Shown here: positions 1 through 7,920 of the stretch, one piece after another | Numbering within the stretch: the stretch's first letter is position 1 | How the letters are laid out: the number at the start of each line of letters is the position of its first letter | Assembly (NCBI RefSeq): GCF_009498735.1 | Contig: NZ_ML762427.1 | Coordinates: forward strand, 61,081 to 95,933 | Source of the DNA: Gracilibacillus oryzae | Lineage (GTDB): Bacteria > Bacillota > Bacilli > Bacillales > Amphibacillaceae | DNA: 34,853 nt | Reading direction: 5' to 3' | Position numbers and translations under genes: made by a program | Notes under the pieces: generated by a model | Told to the model about the DNA's origin: nothing | What the model saw: the letters and a program-made list of their open reading frames with translations, nothing else | The model's database searches: none

Positions 1-1013
1 AATGCCCCTTTTAATGTTTCTACAGTATCAAACATGCCTTCTTTATCTTCCTGCATATCTTTATTATAGGCAATCGGCAAGCCTTTCAGTGTTGTAAGCA
101 TTCCGATCAAGTGACCATAGACACGACCAGATTTCCCGCGCACAAGTTCGGCGACATCCGGATTCTTTTTCTGTGGCATCATACTGCTGCCTGTACAGAA
201 AGCATCATCTAATTCAACAAAATTAAATTCAGCACTTGACCATTGCACAAGCTCTTCACTTAATCTGGAAAGGTGCATGATTGTAAGTGATGCATTTGCC
301 AGAAATTCGACGACAAAATCACGATCACTTACGGCATCTAAACTATTTTCCACCACTCCATCAAAATTCAACTGCTCTGCAACAAAATGGCGGTCGATCG
401 GAAATGTTGTACCAGCTAAGGCACCTGCACCAAGCGGTGAGCGATTAACCCGCTTGAAGCTGTCCTTTAAACGTTCCACATCACGTTCAAACATAGATAC
501 ATATGCCATCATATGATGGGCGAACAATACTGGCTGCGCTCTTTGCAAATGGGTATAGCCTGGTAAGATTGTATCAAGATTATTTTTCGCTTGTTCCATA
601 AGAGAGTCTTGTAACTTAGACAACAGCTCTACGATTGTAACAATCGAGTCTCTCAGATATAAACGCATATCTAATGCAACCTGATCATTTCTGCTCCGGC
701 CTGTGTGTAATTTACCACCAACTGCGCCCACTTCATCAATTAACAGTTTTTCCACATTCATATGAATGTCTTCATTTGCTTCTGTTAGTTCGGCTTCCCC
801 TGCTGCTATCTTTTCAGCGACAACCTTCAATCCTTTTTTAATCGTCTCTGCATCTTCTCTTGGAATAATTTCACATTTCGCAAGCATTTCCACATGGGCA
901 AGACTGCCTTGAATATCATATTGCGCCAATTTCTGATCAAAGCTAATCGAAGCTGTATATTCATCTACTAATTCATTTGTTGGTTTTGTAAACCGTCCGC
1001 CCCATAATTTCAT
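1..1013 (-). CDS. argH: Argininosuccinate lyase, 3' part outside window
   Basis: Catalyses the last step of arginine synthesis, splitting argininosuccinate to arginine and fumarate in the cytosol. The translation begins [14 protein letters not shown] and contains the family motifs [13 protein letters not shown] near residue 105, [10 protein letters not shown], and the fumarase/aspartase signature [12 protein letters not shown] near residue 280. About 337 residues are present; the remaining C-terminus (family length about 460) lies beyond position 1. The ATG overlaps the argG stop by four bases (ATGA, 1010-1013), so the two genes are translationally coupled in one operon with argG first. No internal damage is visible. 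Confidence 0.96.
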   Translation of the reverse strand, partial: MKLWGGRFTKPTNELVDEYTASISFDQKLAQYDIQGSLAHVEMLAKCEIIPREDAETIKKGLKVVAEKIAAGEAELTEANEDIHMNVEKLLIDEVGAVGGKLHTGRSRNDQVALDMRLYLRDSIVTIVELLSKLQDSLMEQAKNNLDTILPGYTHLQRAQPVLFAHHMMAYVSMFERDVERLKDSFKRVNRSPLGAGALAGTTFPIDRHFVAEQLNFDGVVENSLDAVSDRDFVVEFLANASLTIMHLSRLSEELVQWSSAEFNFVELDDAFCTGSSMMPQKKNPDVAELVRGKSGRVYGHLIGMLTTLKGLPIAYNKDMQEDKEGMFDTVETLKGA

Positions 1014-2269
1014 TGTTTCACAGATTCCTTCATATCAATTTTTGTTTTTTCCATGATTTTCGCTTTATCCGCATGGACATTATTTACTGTTGAGTGAACT
1101 TTTGTCGGCAGACCCCAAAGCTTGATAAATCCAAGTGCTGCTTCATGATCAAACTCATCCCCACTGTTATATGTTGCAAGGTTGAAATCATAAAGGGAAT
1201 TATCAGACTTACGGCCGACAACAAATGCTTGCCCTTTGTATAATTGCACTTTCGCCACACCATTTACATATTTTTGTGTTTCTGCAATAAATGCTTTTAA
1301 TGCTTCAGTTAATTGAGTGAACCATAATCCGTCATAAATTGCTTGCTCTAATTGCTGTTCAACGACAGGTTTGAATTTTGTTACTTCTCTTGGAAGCGTA
1401 AGTGATTCAATTTCCTGATGTGCTTTAATCAATGTAATCGCTGCTGGTGCTTCATAAATCTCACGTGATTTGATCCCTACCAGACGGTTTTCCACATGGT
1501 CAATTCTGCCGACACCATGCTTACCAGCAATTTCATTTAATTCTAAGATCAACTCATGTAAAGGATATTCCTGGCCATTAATAGCTACTGGTTTCCCTTG
1601 TTTAAATTCAATTTCGATTACTTCCGGATCATCAGGTGCGTCAACAGGATCTACTGTTAATTCATAAGCATCTTTCGGTGCTTCAGCCCATGGGTCTTCT
1701 AAAATTCCACATTCATTTGCACGACCCCATAAGTTCTGGTCTACACTGTACGGGCTGTCTAAGTCGATCGGAATTGGAATGCCGTTCTCCTGAGCATATT
1801 TTATTTCTTCATCTCTTGTCATTTTCCATTCACGAACTGGAGCAACGATTTTCAGCTCAGGATTTAATGATGTAAATGCAACATCAAAACGCACTTGGTC
1901 ATTCCCTTTACCTGTACAACCATGAGCAACAGCAACCGCTCCTTCTTTTTCTGCGATGTCAACAAGTACTTTCGCAATCAAAGGACGGGAAAGTGCTGAA
2001 ACAAGCGGATATTTCTTTTCATACATTACATTTGCCTGAAGTGCAGGTAATACGAAATCTTCAGCAAATAACTGCTTTGCATCAACGGAATAAGATTTAA
2101 TTGCCCCAACATCAATTGCTTTATTTTTGACAAATTCTAAATCTTTGCCTTCCCCAACATCTAAACCTACTGCGATAACATCATAATCATATTTATCTTG
2201 TAACCATTTAATTGCAACAGAAGTATCAAGTCCCCCAGAGTATGCTAAAACTACTTTTTCTTTACTCAT
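1010..2269 (-). CDS. argG: Argininosuccinate synthase
   Basis: Joins citrulline and aspartate with ATP to make argininosuccinate. The N-terminal PP-loop AYSGGLDTS is at residues 9-17, followed by conserved blocks [14 protein letters not shown] near 115 and [13 protein letters not shown] near 173. The protein has 419 residues, slightly longer than the usual 400-410 because of a short charged tail ending KESVKQ. The start is supported by AAGGAGAG eight bases upstream of ATG. It is the first gene of an argG-argH operon with an ARG box over the promoter, so repression by ArgR/AhrC with arginine is expected. Confidence 0.97.
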   Translation of the reverse strand: MSKEKVVLAYSGGLDTSVAIKWLQDKYDYDVIAVGLDVGEGKDLEFVKNKAIDVGAIKSYSVDAKQLFAEDFVLPALQANVMYEKKYPLVSALSRPLIAKVLVDIAEKEGAVAVAHGCTGKGNDQVRFDVAFTSLNPELKIVAPVREWKMTRDEEIKYAQENGIPIPIDLDSPYSVDQNLWGRANECGILEDPWAEAPKDAYELTVDPVDAPDDPEVIEIEFKQGKPVAINGQEYPLHELILELNEIAGKHGVGRIDHVENRLVGIKSREIYEAPAAITLIKAHQEIESLTLPREVTKFKPVVEQQLEQAIYDGLWFTQLTEALKAFIAETQKYVNGVAKVQLYKGQAFVVGRKSDNSLYDFNLATYNSGDEFDHEAALGFIKLWGLPTKVHSTVNNVHADKAKIMEKTKIDMKESVKQ

Positions 2270-2329
2270 TTATATATCTCTCCTTAAGTCTATTATCGAA
2301 TGATTATTATTTTTTGTGTTTATTAATTA

Positions 2330-2343
2330 TGTATTATTATGCA
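2330..2343. promoter_or_regulatory. ARG box (ArgR/AhrC operator)
   Basis: On the minus strand this reads TGCATAATAATACA, which fits every fixed position of the ArgR/AhrC half-operator pattern TGNATWWWWATNCA. It overlaps the -10 element of the argG promoter, so a bound repressor would block RNA polymerase. The pattern match is seen; binding is inferred. Confidence 0.7.
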
Positions 2344-2364
2344 CCATTTAGTATATTAATTCAA
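2336..2364 (-). promoter_or_regulatory. argGH promoter, sigma-A type
   Basis: Minus strand: -35 TTGAAT (2359-2364), a 17-base spacer, then -10 CATAAT (2336-2341). The predicted start gives a leader of about 60 bases before argG. The -10 lies inside the ARG box. Confidence 0.65.
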
Positions 2365-2462
2365 TAGCTTTATGGAAAATTTTTAATTAATTTTTCATAA
2401 ATACTTTTAGAAACTGACAAAAAGCCTGTTCTCAGTGAATATACAGACAAATGAATAAATAT

Positions 2463-2514
2463 AAAAAAACAACTGCAATATGCCGCCTCCAGAAAAGGAA
2501 GCATATTGCAGTTG
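2463..2514 (-). terminator. Terminator after the DUF4064 gene
   Basis: Minus strand: a perfect 14-bp stem CAACTGCAATATGC / GCATATTGCAGTTG (2501-2514 with 2470-2483) with a 17-base loop, followed by seven Ts (2463-2469). It closes the ABC exporter/DUF4064 operon and insulates argG. Confidence 0.9.
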
Positions 2515-2533
2515 CCTAAATAGTTAGTATAAT

Positions 2534-2968
2534 TTAATATTCATTCATACTCACTTCTTGGCTTTCTTTACGGACCAGCCCCATAATCCCTGGTATGATG
2601 TAAAAAATACCAGCAAAGATCCCTGAACCTGCTGTTATTAATATTGTCAGTCCTCCAACAATGAGTAAGATAATTCCAGCAGGCTTCGGTCTTTTATTTC
2701 CTTTAAACATAAAGGCAGCGATTATACCCAACACCATACAAATCACCGAAACTGCTATTAATACCCAGCCGATCACACCAATTGATGTATACATTATCTC
2801 TGTAATCCTTACTTCCTCATCTGTCATCGTATCTGGATTAACCATCATAATTTCATTTAATAATTCTTGATTCCCGTCTAAAGCGATGAAAGTCCCTCCA
2901 AAAATTGCTCCAAATGAATAAACAAACACCCCAATTATAATTAATACAACTTCAACTGTTCTTCTCAT
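2534..2968 (-). CDS. DUF4064-like small membrane protein
   Basis: A 144-residue protein of unknown function with about three hydrophobic segments (roughly residues 5-30, 68-90 and 97-128) and a short charged C-terminus. The N-terminus MRRTVEVVLIIIGVF resembles DUF4064 proteins of Bacillaceae, a call made from memory of the family. It starts 14 bases after the permease stop with AAAGGGGAAG as ribosome site, so it is the last gene of the ABC exporter operon and may act with it. A terminator follows. Confidence 0.6.
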   Translation of the reverse strand: MRRTVEVVLIIIGVFVYSFGAIFGGTFIALDGNQELLNEIMMVNPDTMTDEEVRITEIMYTSIGVIGWVLIAVSVICMVLGIIAAFMFKGNKRPKPAGIILLIVGGLTILITAGSGIFAGIFYIIPGIMGLVRKESQEVSMNEY

Positions 2969-2982
2969 TTTCTTCCCCTTTC

Positions 2983-3936
2983 TTAGCTGCCGGCTATATC
3001 ACGTTTCGTAAAGGATAGCCAGGATATTAATAAAAATGCGGTATAGTAAATAATTAACACGGTAACGGAAAATCCTAATGTCATTCCTTCCATTAACGGT
3101 GTTCCATTACCTGTATATTGCCTCAAGTTTGTATTAGCAAAGAGAATGAATTTTGACCATTCATACTGAGATAATACACCTACTAATGTATTGCCTGCGA
3201 ACATTAAGAATATTGCTAATCCAATTGCCATCCCGCTGTTTTTAAACAATGTAGAAATCATAAACGCAAACGTAGTCATGATGATTAAATTCACCATCGA
3301 TAATCCGTATTCCATAATGATTTCTGAGAAAATCGAAACCTGTTCAAATCCAGTTGCTGTTGCCTGGACAATGGATGGATTTACCCCATTCATGCCGAAG
3401 AAAACCGCTCCAACAAGCAAATTGAATATGAAGAGAAATACCAGCATGGAAATTGCGAACAATAGCACTGTCACATACTTTGATAATAATATTTTCGACC
3501 TGGAAATCGGTCTGATCAACAGGAGTTTTATTGTTCCCCATCTGAATTCACTTGCGACAATTCCTGCTGACACAATAATGGTAAACAGTGTAATGAGCAT
3601 CGACAGCCCGGCATTCTCTAATGTTAATTGCCATGCATCATAAGAGGCTGGTTTCATATCATTTTGGATATAAAACTCGTTTTTGGCTATATCAGCGTCA
3701 TACGCCCCCTCCATAAATTCATCCTCACTTGCAATTTCCCTGTATTCTTCATTTTCAGCCTGCAGTTCTGTTTTCCAATCTGCTCCATACTCTTCTATTC
3801 CCACATCAGAAAAAAAGAAAACGATCAGGCCAGATATCAAAATAATACTTCCTAATATAATGTACATTGTCCATGTAGAGAATCTGCTGTACAGTTTTAT
3901 ATGCTCATTTTTTAATAATGATAGAAAATTATGCAA
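2983..3936 (-). CDS. ABC-2 type exporter permease
   Basis: Membrane subunit paired with the ATPase immediately upstream. One N-terminal membrane segment is followed by an extracytoplasmic region of about 80 residues (SDVGIEEYGADWKTE onward) and then five or so hydrophobic segments, the usual ABC-2 layout. The in-frame ATG at 3951 has no ribosome site; a TTG at 3934-3936 has GGAGAG seven bases upstream, formed inside the end of the ATPase gene, so I choose TTG (317 residues). The start then overlaps the ATPase stop by eight bases. Substrate unknown; the pair resembles bacitracin-type BcrAB exporters. Confidence 0.8.
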   Translation of the reverse strand: MHNFLSLLKNEHIKLYSRFSTWTMYIILGSIILISGLIVFFFSDVGIEEYGADWKTELQAENEEYREIASEDEFMEGAYDADIAKNEFYIQNDMKPASYDAWQLTLENAGLSMLITLFTIIVSAGIVASEFRWGTIKLLLIRPISRSKILLSKYVTVLLFAISMLVFLFIFNLLVGAVFFGMNGVNPSIVQATATGFEQVSIFSEIIMEYGLSMVNLIIMTTFAFMISTLFKNSGMAIGLAIFLMFAGNTLVGVLSQYEWSKFILFANTNLRQYTGNGTPLMEGMTLGFSVTVLIIYYTAFLLISWLSFTKRDIAGS

Positions 3937-4846
3937 TGGTATTCTCTCCAATCACTTCAAAGAACTTATCTTCCAAACTGGATTGTTTTGAATGAATCTC
4001 AAAAACTTGTATTCCCTGATGGACCAACTCCATATTAATCTTCGGAATCAAATCCTTAGTCGTATGTATGATAATAAATTTATCTTCTTCCATAACAGAA
4101 GTCTCAAAAGCAGACTGAATGACTTGGATTGCGTCTTCTTTAGGAGAAGCTTCAATATAAACTTTTAAATCCTGATCTTTTGGAGAACTTCCCTCCACTT
4201 CTTGTACTGTAATCATCTCACCATTTTTAATAATTCCAATACGATCACACATTAATTCAATTTCAGCCAGCATATGACTGGAGACAATCACGGCAACATT
4301 TTCTTCCTCTGCCAGCCTTCTGATATACTGCCTGATTTCTCTTATTCCAGCTGGGTCTAATCCGTTTGTCGGCTCATCCAGAATTAATACAGAGGGACGG
4401 TGAAGCAAGGCTTGAGCAACTCCTATCCGCTGCCTCATACCTAATGAATATTTACCGACTTTCTCATGTATGGCTTTCTCTAAGCCTACTAAATCAATCA
4501 CTTCTCTAATCCTGTCATCCGTAATCCCAGGAATCATGCGGGCATAATGCTTCAGATTTTTCCAGCCGCTCATAAAAGGATACATCTCCGGATTTTCCAC
4601 AATTGCCCCAACATGACGAATCGCTTCCTTAAAATCGTGCTTCACGCTCATACCATTTATATGAATATCCCCAGATGTTATGCTAATCAGTCCTACCATC
4701 ATTCGAATCGTTGTCGTCTTACCCGCCCCATTAGGACCAAGAAATCCAAAGACTTCTCCAGGGAAAATTTCAAAACTGATATCTTTAATTATTTCCTTCT
4801 TCCCAATATTTTTACGAACGTTCACCAACTTCATAGCTGGATTCAT
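3929..4846 (-). CDS. ABC exporter ATP-binding protein (BcrA-like)
   Basis: Cytoplasmic ATPase of 305 residues. Walker A GPNGAGKTT is at 37-45, the signature LGMRQR at about 135-140, Walker B VLILDEP at 153-159 and the switch histidine at 191. The C-terminal region of about 85 residues after the nucleotide-binding domain is typical of the BcrA/DrrA group of drug, peptide or bacitracin exporters. It heads the ATPase-permease-DUF4064 operon; ribosome site GGAGGTG five bases before ATG. No two-component genes adjoin it, so the inducing signal is unknown, but an operator-like repeat cluster lies upstream (4946-5033). Confidence 0.88.
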   Translation of the reverse strand: MNPAMKLVNVRKNIGKKEIIKDISFEIFPGEVFGFLGPNGAGKTTTIRMMVGLISITSGDIHINGMSVKHDFKEAIRHVGAIVENPEMYPFMSGWKNLKHYARMIPGITDDRIREVIDLVGLEKAIHEKVGKYSLGMRQRIGVAQALLHRPSVLILDEPTNGLDPAGIREIRQYIRRLAEEENVAVIVSSHMLAEIELMCDRIGIIKNGEMITVQEVEGSSPKDQDLKVYIEASPKEDAIQVIQSAFETSVMEEDKFIIIHTTKDLIPKINMELVHQGIQVFEIHSKQSSLEDKFFEVIGENTIA

Positions 4847-4912
4847 TCTTACACCTCCATCATTTTCACACTATTTCTTACGGTGAAAAACCTGTGAAAG
4901 TTTCAAATTAAC

Positions 4913-4941
4913 TTGATTTTTTAAAATAAATAATTTATGAT
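4913..4941 (+). promoter_or_regulatory. Plus-strand promoter facing a gene-free region
   Basis: TTGATT (4913-4918), a 17-base spacer and TATGAT (4936-4941) form a good sigma-A promoter pointing away from the ABC exporter. No coding sequence follows it; a plus-strand terminator at 5063-5099 does. Confidence 0.5.
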
Positions 4942-4945
4942 AGTA

Positions 4946-4982
4946 TATATAACATTTAATGTTATATAACTTAACATTAAAT
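4946..4982. promoter_or_regulatory. Inverted-repeat operator cluster
   Basis: Two overlapping palindromes share a half-site. TATATAACATT-T-AATGTTATATA (4946-4968) is perfect around one central base. ATTTAATGTTA-N7-TAACATTAAAT (4954-4982) has perfect 11-bp arms. A further half-site TAATGTTAA lies at 5025-5033. The cluster sits on the predicted +1 of the plus-strand promoter and upstream of the ABC exporter, as expected for a repressor of one or both directions. The regulator is not identifiable here. Confidence 0.55.
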
Positions 4983-5099
4983 TGCAAAAAAAGAATAGTA
5001 AGAATGCTATCCCATTTTGAAATATAATGTTAAGCCTATCTTATTTGTTCTATCTTTACTTTGACAGCAAACTTGCACTGTTTGTTGTCGTTTTTTTTT
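4948..5099 (+). ncRNA. Candidate small RNA, about 150 nt
   Basis: The stretch is bounded by the plus-strand promoter (4913-4941) and a strong plus-strand terminator (5063-5099) and has no credible reading frame. A 33-codon frame from ATG 5028 lacks a ribosome site. The RNA would begin with a stable 5' hairpin made by the operator palindrome (4954-4982). Its half-site 4971-4979 could instead pair with 5025-5033, giving an alternative fold. Its existence is inferred from these borders only. Confidence 0.4.
5063..5099 (+). terminator. Plus-strand terminator with no upstream gene
   Basis: Stem GACAGCAAAC / GTTTGTTGTC (10 bp, one G-T), a seven-base loop, then G and nine Ts (5091-5099). It has no T-run in the minus direction, and no plus-strand coding gene precedes it. 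Confidence 0.8.
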
Positions 5100-5110
5100 A
5101 CTTAAAACGC

Positions 5111-5225
5111 GTGTTCAAAAGTCTGAAATGAGAAGCAAGAAGGTTGAAGCAGTGCGGCGAGAAGCAGACTCGCAAACCAGCGAAGAGATTCACCGCCGCT
5201 TAACATTTGACGGCTTTTTGAACAC
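5111..5225. repeat. Dispersed intergenic repeat, copy A
   Basis: An element of 115 bp with terminal inverted repeats (GTGTTCAAAA on the left, CTTTTTGAACAC on the right). Internal blocks GAAGCAAGAAGG, GCAAACCA, CGAAGAGATTCA and CATTTG recur in the same order in the inverted copy at 16972-17099. It has no coding capacity and resembles MITE-like intergenic repeats of Bacillaceae. It sits just downstream of the kinase gene. Confidence 0.7.
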
Positions 5226-5256
5226 CTTCTTAAACAGTGTCAGGAGACACCCATCA

Positions 5257-6045
5257 TCATTCTTCCTGAAATGCTCCATGATTTACTGACCCGATCCCTT
5301 TACCAAATGACAAACTGTGTTTAATAGCTTCGTGGACAAATTTCTTACTTACATACACCGCTTCTTTTAATGACTTTCCTTTTGCTAATTCTGCTGTTAA
5401 ACATGCGGCGAAACTGCACCCTGCACCACTTGTATGAATGGTGTCAATCGCTTCCGCTTCCATCCATTCCCACTCTTTGCCGTCATACAGTATGTCGATT
5501 GCTTTGCCATCGATGACACCGCCTTTTATTACAACAGCTTTTGCACCTTGAACGAATAATCGTTTTGCATAGGCTTCTAACTCCTCTTTTGTTTCCGGAA
5601 TCTTGTCATGTAACATATGGGCAGCTTCCAGACGATTCGGTGTAATAACGGTAGCTAATGGCACCAGTTTTCTAATTAAACTTTCAATTGCATGATCTGC
5701 TAAAAGCTGTGATCCCATTTTGCCTACCATTACAGGATCAACAACCAATACTGGCGGTGGATATTCCTGCAGAAGCTCTGCCACTCTCTCTATAATCTCT
5801 TCAGAGAAGAGCATCCCTGTTTTCACAGCATCTACTCCAACCATCTCAGTGGCTGCGAAGAACTGTGCTTCAATCTCTTCCATTTCTCTTATAAAGATCC
5901 CTTGTTTTGTTCTGGAATTATTAGCTACTGTTGCCGTTATAGCCGTCATTCCATATACCTTTCTCTCTTGAAAAACTTTCAGGTCTGCTTGTATCCCTGC
6001 ACTCCCTTGTGCTGCAGCACCTGCAATCGTCAGAACTCGCTTCAT
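5257..6045 (-). CDS. pdxK: Pyridoxine / hydroxymethylpyrimidine kinase (PdxK/ThiD-like)
   Basis: A ribokinase-fold kinase of 262 residues, closest in pattern to B. subtilis PdxK, which phosphorylates pyridoxal and hydroxymethylpyrimidine. Conserved parts include GIQADLK near 17, DAVKTGML near 75, VVDPVM near 102, VITPN near 134 and the active-site loop HTSGAGCSFAA near 206, with the cysteine typical of the ThiD/PdxK branch. The N-terminal substrate loop is unusual: AGAAAQGSAG instead of the canonical AGSDSSGGAG. A second, canonical thiD lies at 8726. Ribosome site GAGGTG seven bases before ATG. It starts 17 bases after the DUF456 gene, so they form an operon. Exact substrate unsure. Confidence 0.75.
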   Translation of the reverse strand: MKRVLTIAGAAAQGSAGIQADLKVFQERKVYGMTAITATVANNSRTKQGIFIREMEEIEAQFFAATEMVGVDAVKTGMLFSEEIIERVAELLQEYPPPVLVVDPVMVGKMGSQLLADHAIESLIRKLVPLATVITPNRLEAAHMLHDKIPETKEELEAYAKRLFVQGAKAVVIKGGVIDGKAIDILYDGKEWEWMEAEAIDTIHTSGAGCSFAACLTAELAKGKSLKEAVYVSKKFVHEAIKHSLSFGKGIGSVNHGAFQEE

Positions 6046-6062
6046 TTGTCAACACCTCGATG

Positions 6063-6545
6063 TTATATGTAGATTGCAACAAAAAAGAAAACGATCATCA
6101 CTATTTGGATAATAACTTTGGCAATCGTTCCACTCAAGAATCCGAATAATGAGCCGATGGATGCCCTCAGCGCCTCATTTGCACCTTTCTTCTGAATCAT
6201 TTCTGTAACAAACACAAGTACAAACGGCACAATAATAATACCAAACGGCGGAATAATAAATGAGCCAACAATTACTCCTATCGCTGCCATCCGCTCTCCC
6301 CATTTAGAACCGCCATACTTTTTTACAAAATAACTGTTCGCAATAATATCGGAAACAATCAGTACAATAGTCAGAATTACCGTTACAATCCAGAAAATCC
6401 AGCCGATATTCTCTGATGTTAATAAAAACTGATAAAGCAAAAAGCCAATCCACAACACTAAAACAGATGGAATAATTGGGAAGATAATCCCGACAAAAGA
6501 TAAAACGAAAGCTGCAATAATTAATATCCACCATAAAACGTCCAT
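6063..6545 (-). CDS. DUF456 family membrane protein
   Basis: 160 residues, almost wholly hydrophobic, with four or five membrane segments broken by a short charged stretch (VKKYGGSKWGER near residue 75) and the glycine/proline-rich run GSFIIPPFGIIIVPF typical of DUF456 (YqgC-like) proteins. Function unknown. Ribosome site AAAGGAGG five bases before ATG. It is the first gene of a two-gene unit with the downstream PdxK-like kinase. Confidence 0.8.
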   Translation of the reverse strand: MDVLWWILIIAAFVLSFVGIIFPIIPSVLVLWIGFLLYQFLLTSENIGWIFWIVTVILTIVLIVSDIIANSYFVKKYGGSKWGERMAAIGVIVGSFIIPPFGIIIVPFVLVFVTEMIQKKGANEALRASIGSLFGFLSGTIAKVIIQIVMIVFFFVAIYI

Positions 6546-6654
6546 ACAATTCCTCCTTTATGCTTCACTGCTCCCCAAGAGCCCAAACAAACACGCTCCC
6601 AAAATGCTGTTCAAACTTTATCCAAATTCTATCATATATTTCATCTGACAAACA

Positions 6655-6684
6655 GAAAAAGCCTTACGTCTGTGCGCAAGGCTT
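6655..6684 (-). terminator. Terminator after the PfpI-like gene
   Basis: Minus strand: AAGCCTTGCG / CGTAAGGCTT stem (10 bp, one G-T) with a six-base loop and a short T-run. It lies just after the stop at 6696 and ends the thiamine/PfpI transcription unit. Confidence 0.8.
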
Positions 6685-6695
6685 CTCGATGTTTC

Positions 6696-7220
6696 TTATT
6701 TCTCTGCTATTACATCAGCAAATGCTTTGACATACGGCGGCAAATCAGGCGGCCTTCTGCTTGAAACAATGTGTCCGTCCACTACCACTGCTTTATCAAA
6801 CCATAAGGATCCAGCATTTGTCATATCGTCTTTTATACCAGGGGTACTTGTTACTTTCTTACCTCTGAGAATACCTGCAGAAATAAGTACCCAGCCAGCA
6901 TGGCATATTTGCCCGATCGGCTTTTTGGCTTGATCCATCGCACGCACCATATCCAGTACTTCCCGATATCTGCGCAGCTTATCTGGCGCCCATCCTCCCG
7001 GAACGAGAATAGCATCATAATCATCAGCATTCACTTCTGCAAAAGAATAATCCGATTCTGCAGGAACACCATATTTACCGATATATTTATGCTTCGCTTC
7101 TTTCGCTACTAAATCAACTTGTGCACCCTCTTCACGCAATCTTAAGACAGGATACCATAATTCTAAATCTTCAAAATCATCTTCCAGTAATGCAATAACT
7201 TTCTTTCCCTCTAATCGCAT
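6696..7220 (-). CDS. DJ-1/PfpI family protein (type 1 glutamine amidotransferase fold)
   Basis: 174 residues of the PfpI/DJ-1 superfamily, whose members are described as intracellular proteases, chaperones or glyoxal-adduct deglycases. The nucleophile elbow GQICHAG carries Cys106 and His107; the acidic partner is probably Glu17 in EDDFEDLE; the ILVPGGWAPD loop is typical. Ribosome site AAAAAGGAGG upstream of ATG. It begins 37 bases after thiE with no terminator between, so it may be read through from the thiamine operon. The family assignment is secure; the biochemical role is open. Confidence 0.88.
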   Translation of the reverse strand: MRLEGKKVIALLEDDFEDLELWYPVLRLREEGAQVDLVAKEAKHKYIGKYGVPAESDYSFAEVNADDYDAILVPGGWAPDKLRRYREVLDMVRAMDQAKKPIGQICHAGWVLISAGILRGKKVTSTPGIKDDMTNAGSLWFDKAVVVDGHIVSSRRPPDLPPYVKAFADVIAEK

Positions 7221-7257
7221 ATGAATTCAACCTCCTTTTTCTTCTAGTCTATCAAAA

Positions 7258-7920
7258 TCACTCGGCATTTATCGAATAAGAAGGTATATATTGATTATAT
7301 TTTTTAAAAAGTTCAGCTGTTTGTCTTGGTTTTTCGACCTGACTAATGGCAGAAATGACAGACACACCGTCAGCTCCTGCTTTCCTTAACCGTAAAACGT
7401 GTCCAAGTTTAATTCCGCCAATGGCGACAATAGGTATGTCACCTGCAATTGCCCGAATGCCAGCAAGACCTTCCACTCCGATCGGTTGTTTGGCATCCTC
7501 TTTTGTAGCCGTACCATAGATTGGACCAACCCCTATGTAGTCAGCCCCATCTTTAATCGCCTGGCGGGCTTCTTTCTCGTTCGTTGCGGATACACCGAAG
7601 ATCCAGTTATCAGGACAACGTTGCTTTAGCTGGATTAATGGCTCATCATCTTGTCCAACATGAATTCCATCAGCTTCTATTTCTATCGCTAAGTCGACTT
7701 CATCATTTACAATAAAAGGAACATTGTATCGGTGACACAATTCTTTCATTTTACTGGCTAATGTTCGTTTCTCTTCCCCAATGAGTGCTCCTGCTCCTTT
7801 TTCACGGAATTGAAAGATCGTAATCCCGCCTTGCAACGCTTCCTCAAGAACAGCTAATGGATCTCTGTTGGTATTATTACTTCCCATAATAAAATACACT
7901 TGGAGTAATTCTCTATTCAT
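7258..7920 (-). CDS. thiE: Thiamine phosphate synthase
   Basis: Joins HMP-pyrophosphate and thiazole phosphate to make thiamine phosphate. A TIM-barrel protein of 220 residues with QFREK at 37-41, the ND pair at 72-73, HVGQDD at 87-92, GVGPIYGTATKEDA near 132 and the phosphate loop AIGGIK near 166. The QFREK and GPIFxT-type motifs separate ThiE from the TenI branch. Its ATG shares one base with the thiM stop (TGATG) and has GGGAGTG upstream. Last thi gene of the riboswitch-controlled operon. Confidence 0.95.
   Translation of the reverse strand: MNRELLQVYFIMGSNNTNRDPLAVLEEALQGGITIFQFREKGAGALIGEEKRTLASKMKELCHRYNVPFIVNDEVDLAIEIEADGIHVGQDDEPLIQLKQRCPDNWIFGVSATNEKEARQAIKDGADYIGVGPIYGTATKEDAKQPIGVEGLAGIRAIAGDIPIVAIGGIKLGHVLRLRKAGADGVSVISAISQVEKPRQTAELFKKYNQYIPSYSINAE

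Noticed and set aside
277-516. 79-codon plus-strand frame
   Set aside because: Lies antisense inside argH, has no ribosome site and no recognisable product.
5028-5129. 33-codon hydrophobic frame in the 4948-5099 transcript
   Set aside because: No ribosome site, and it crosses the terminator into repeat copy A.
6304-6549. 81-codon frame overlapping the DUF456 gene
   Set aside because: Cysteine- and tyrosine-rich out-of-frame translation sharing the same start region; the DUF456 frame fits its family and ribosome site.
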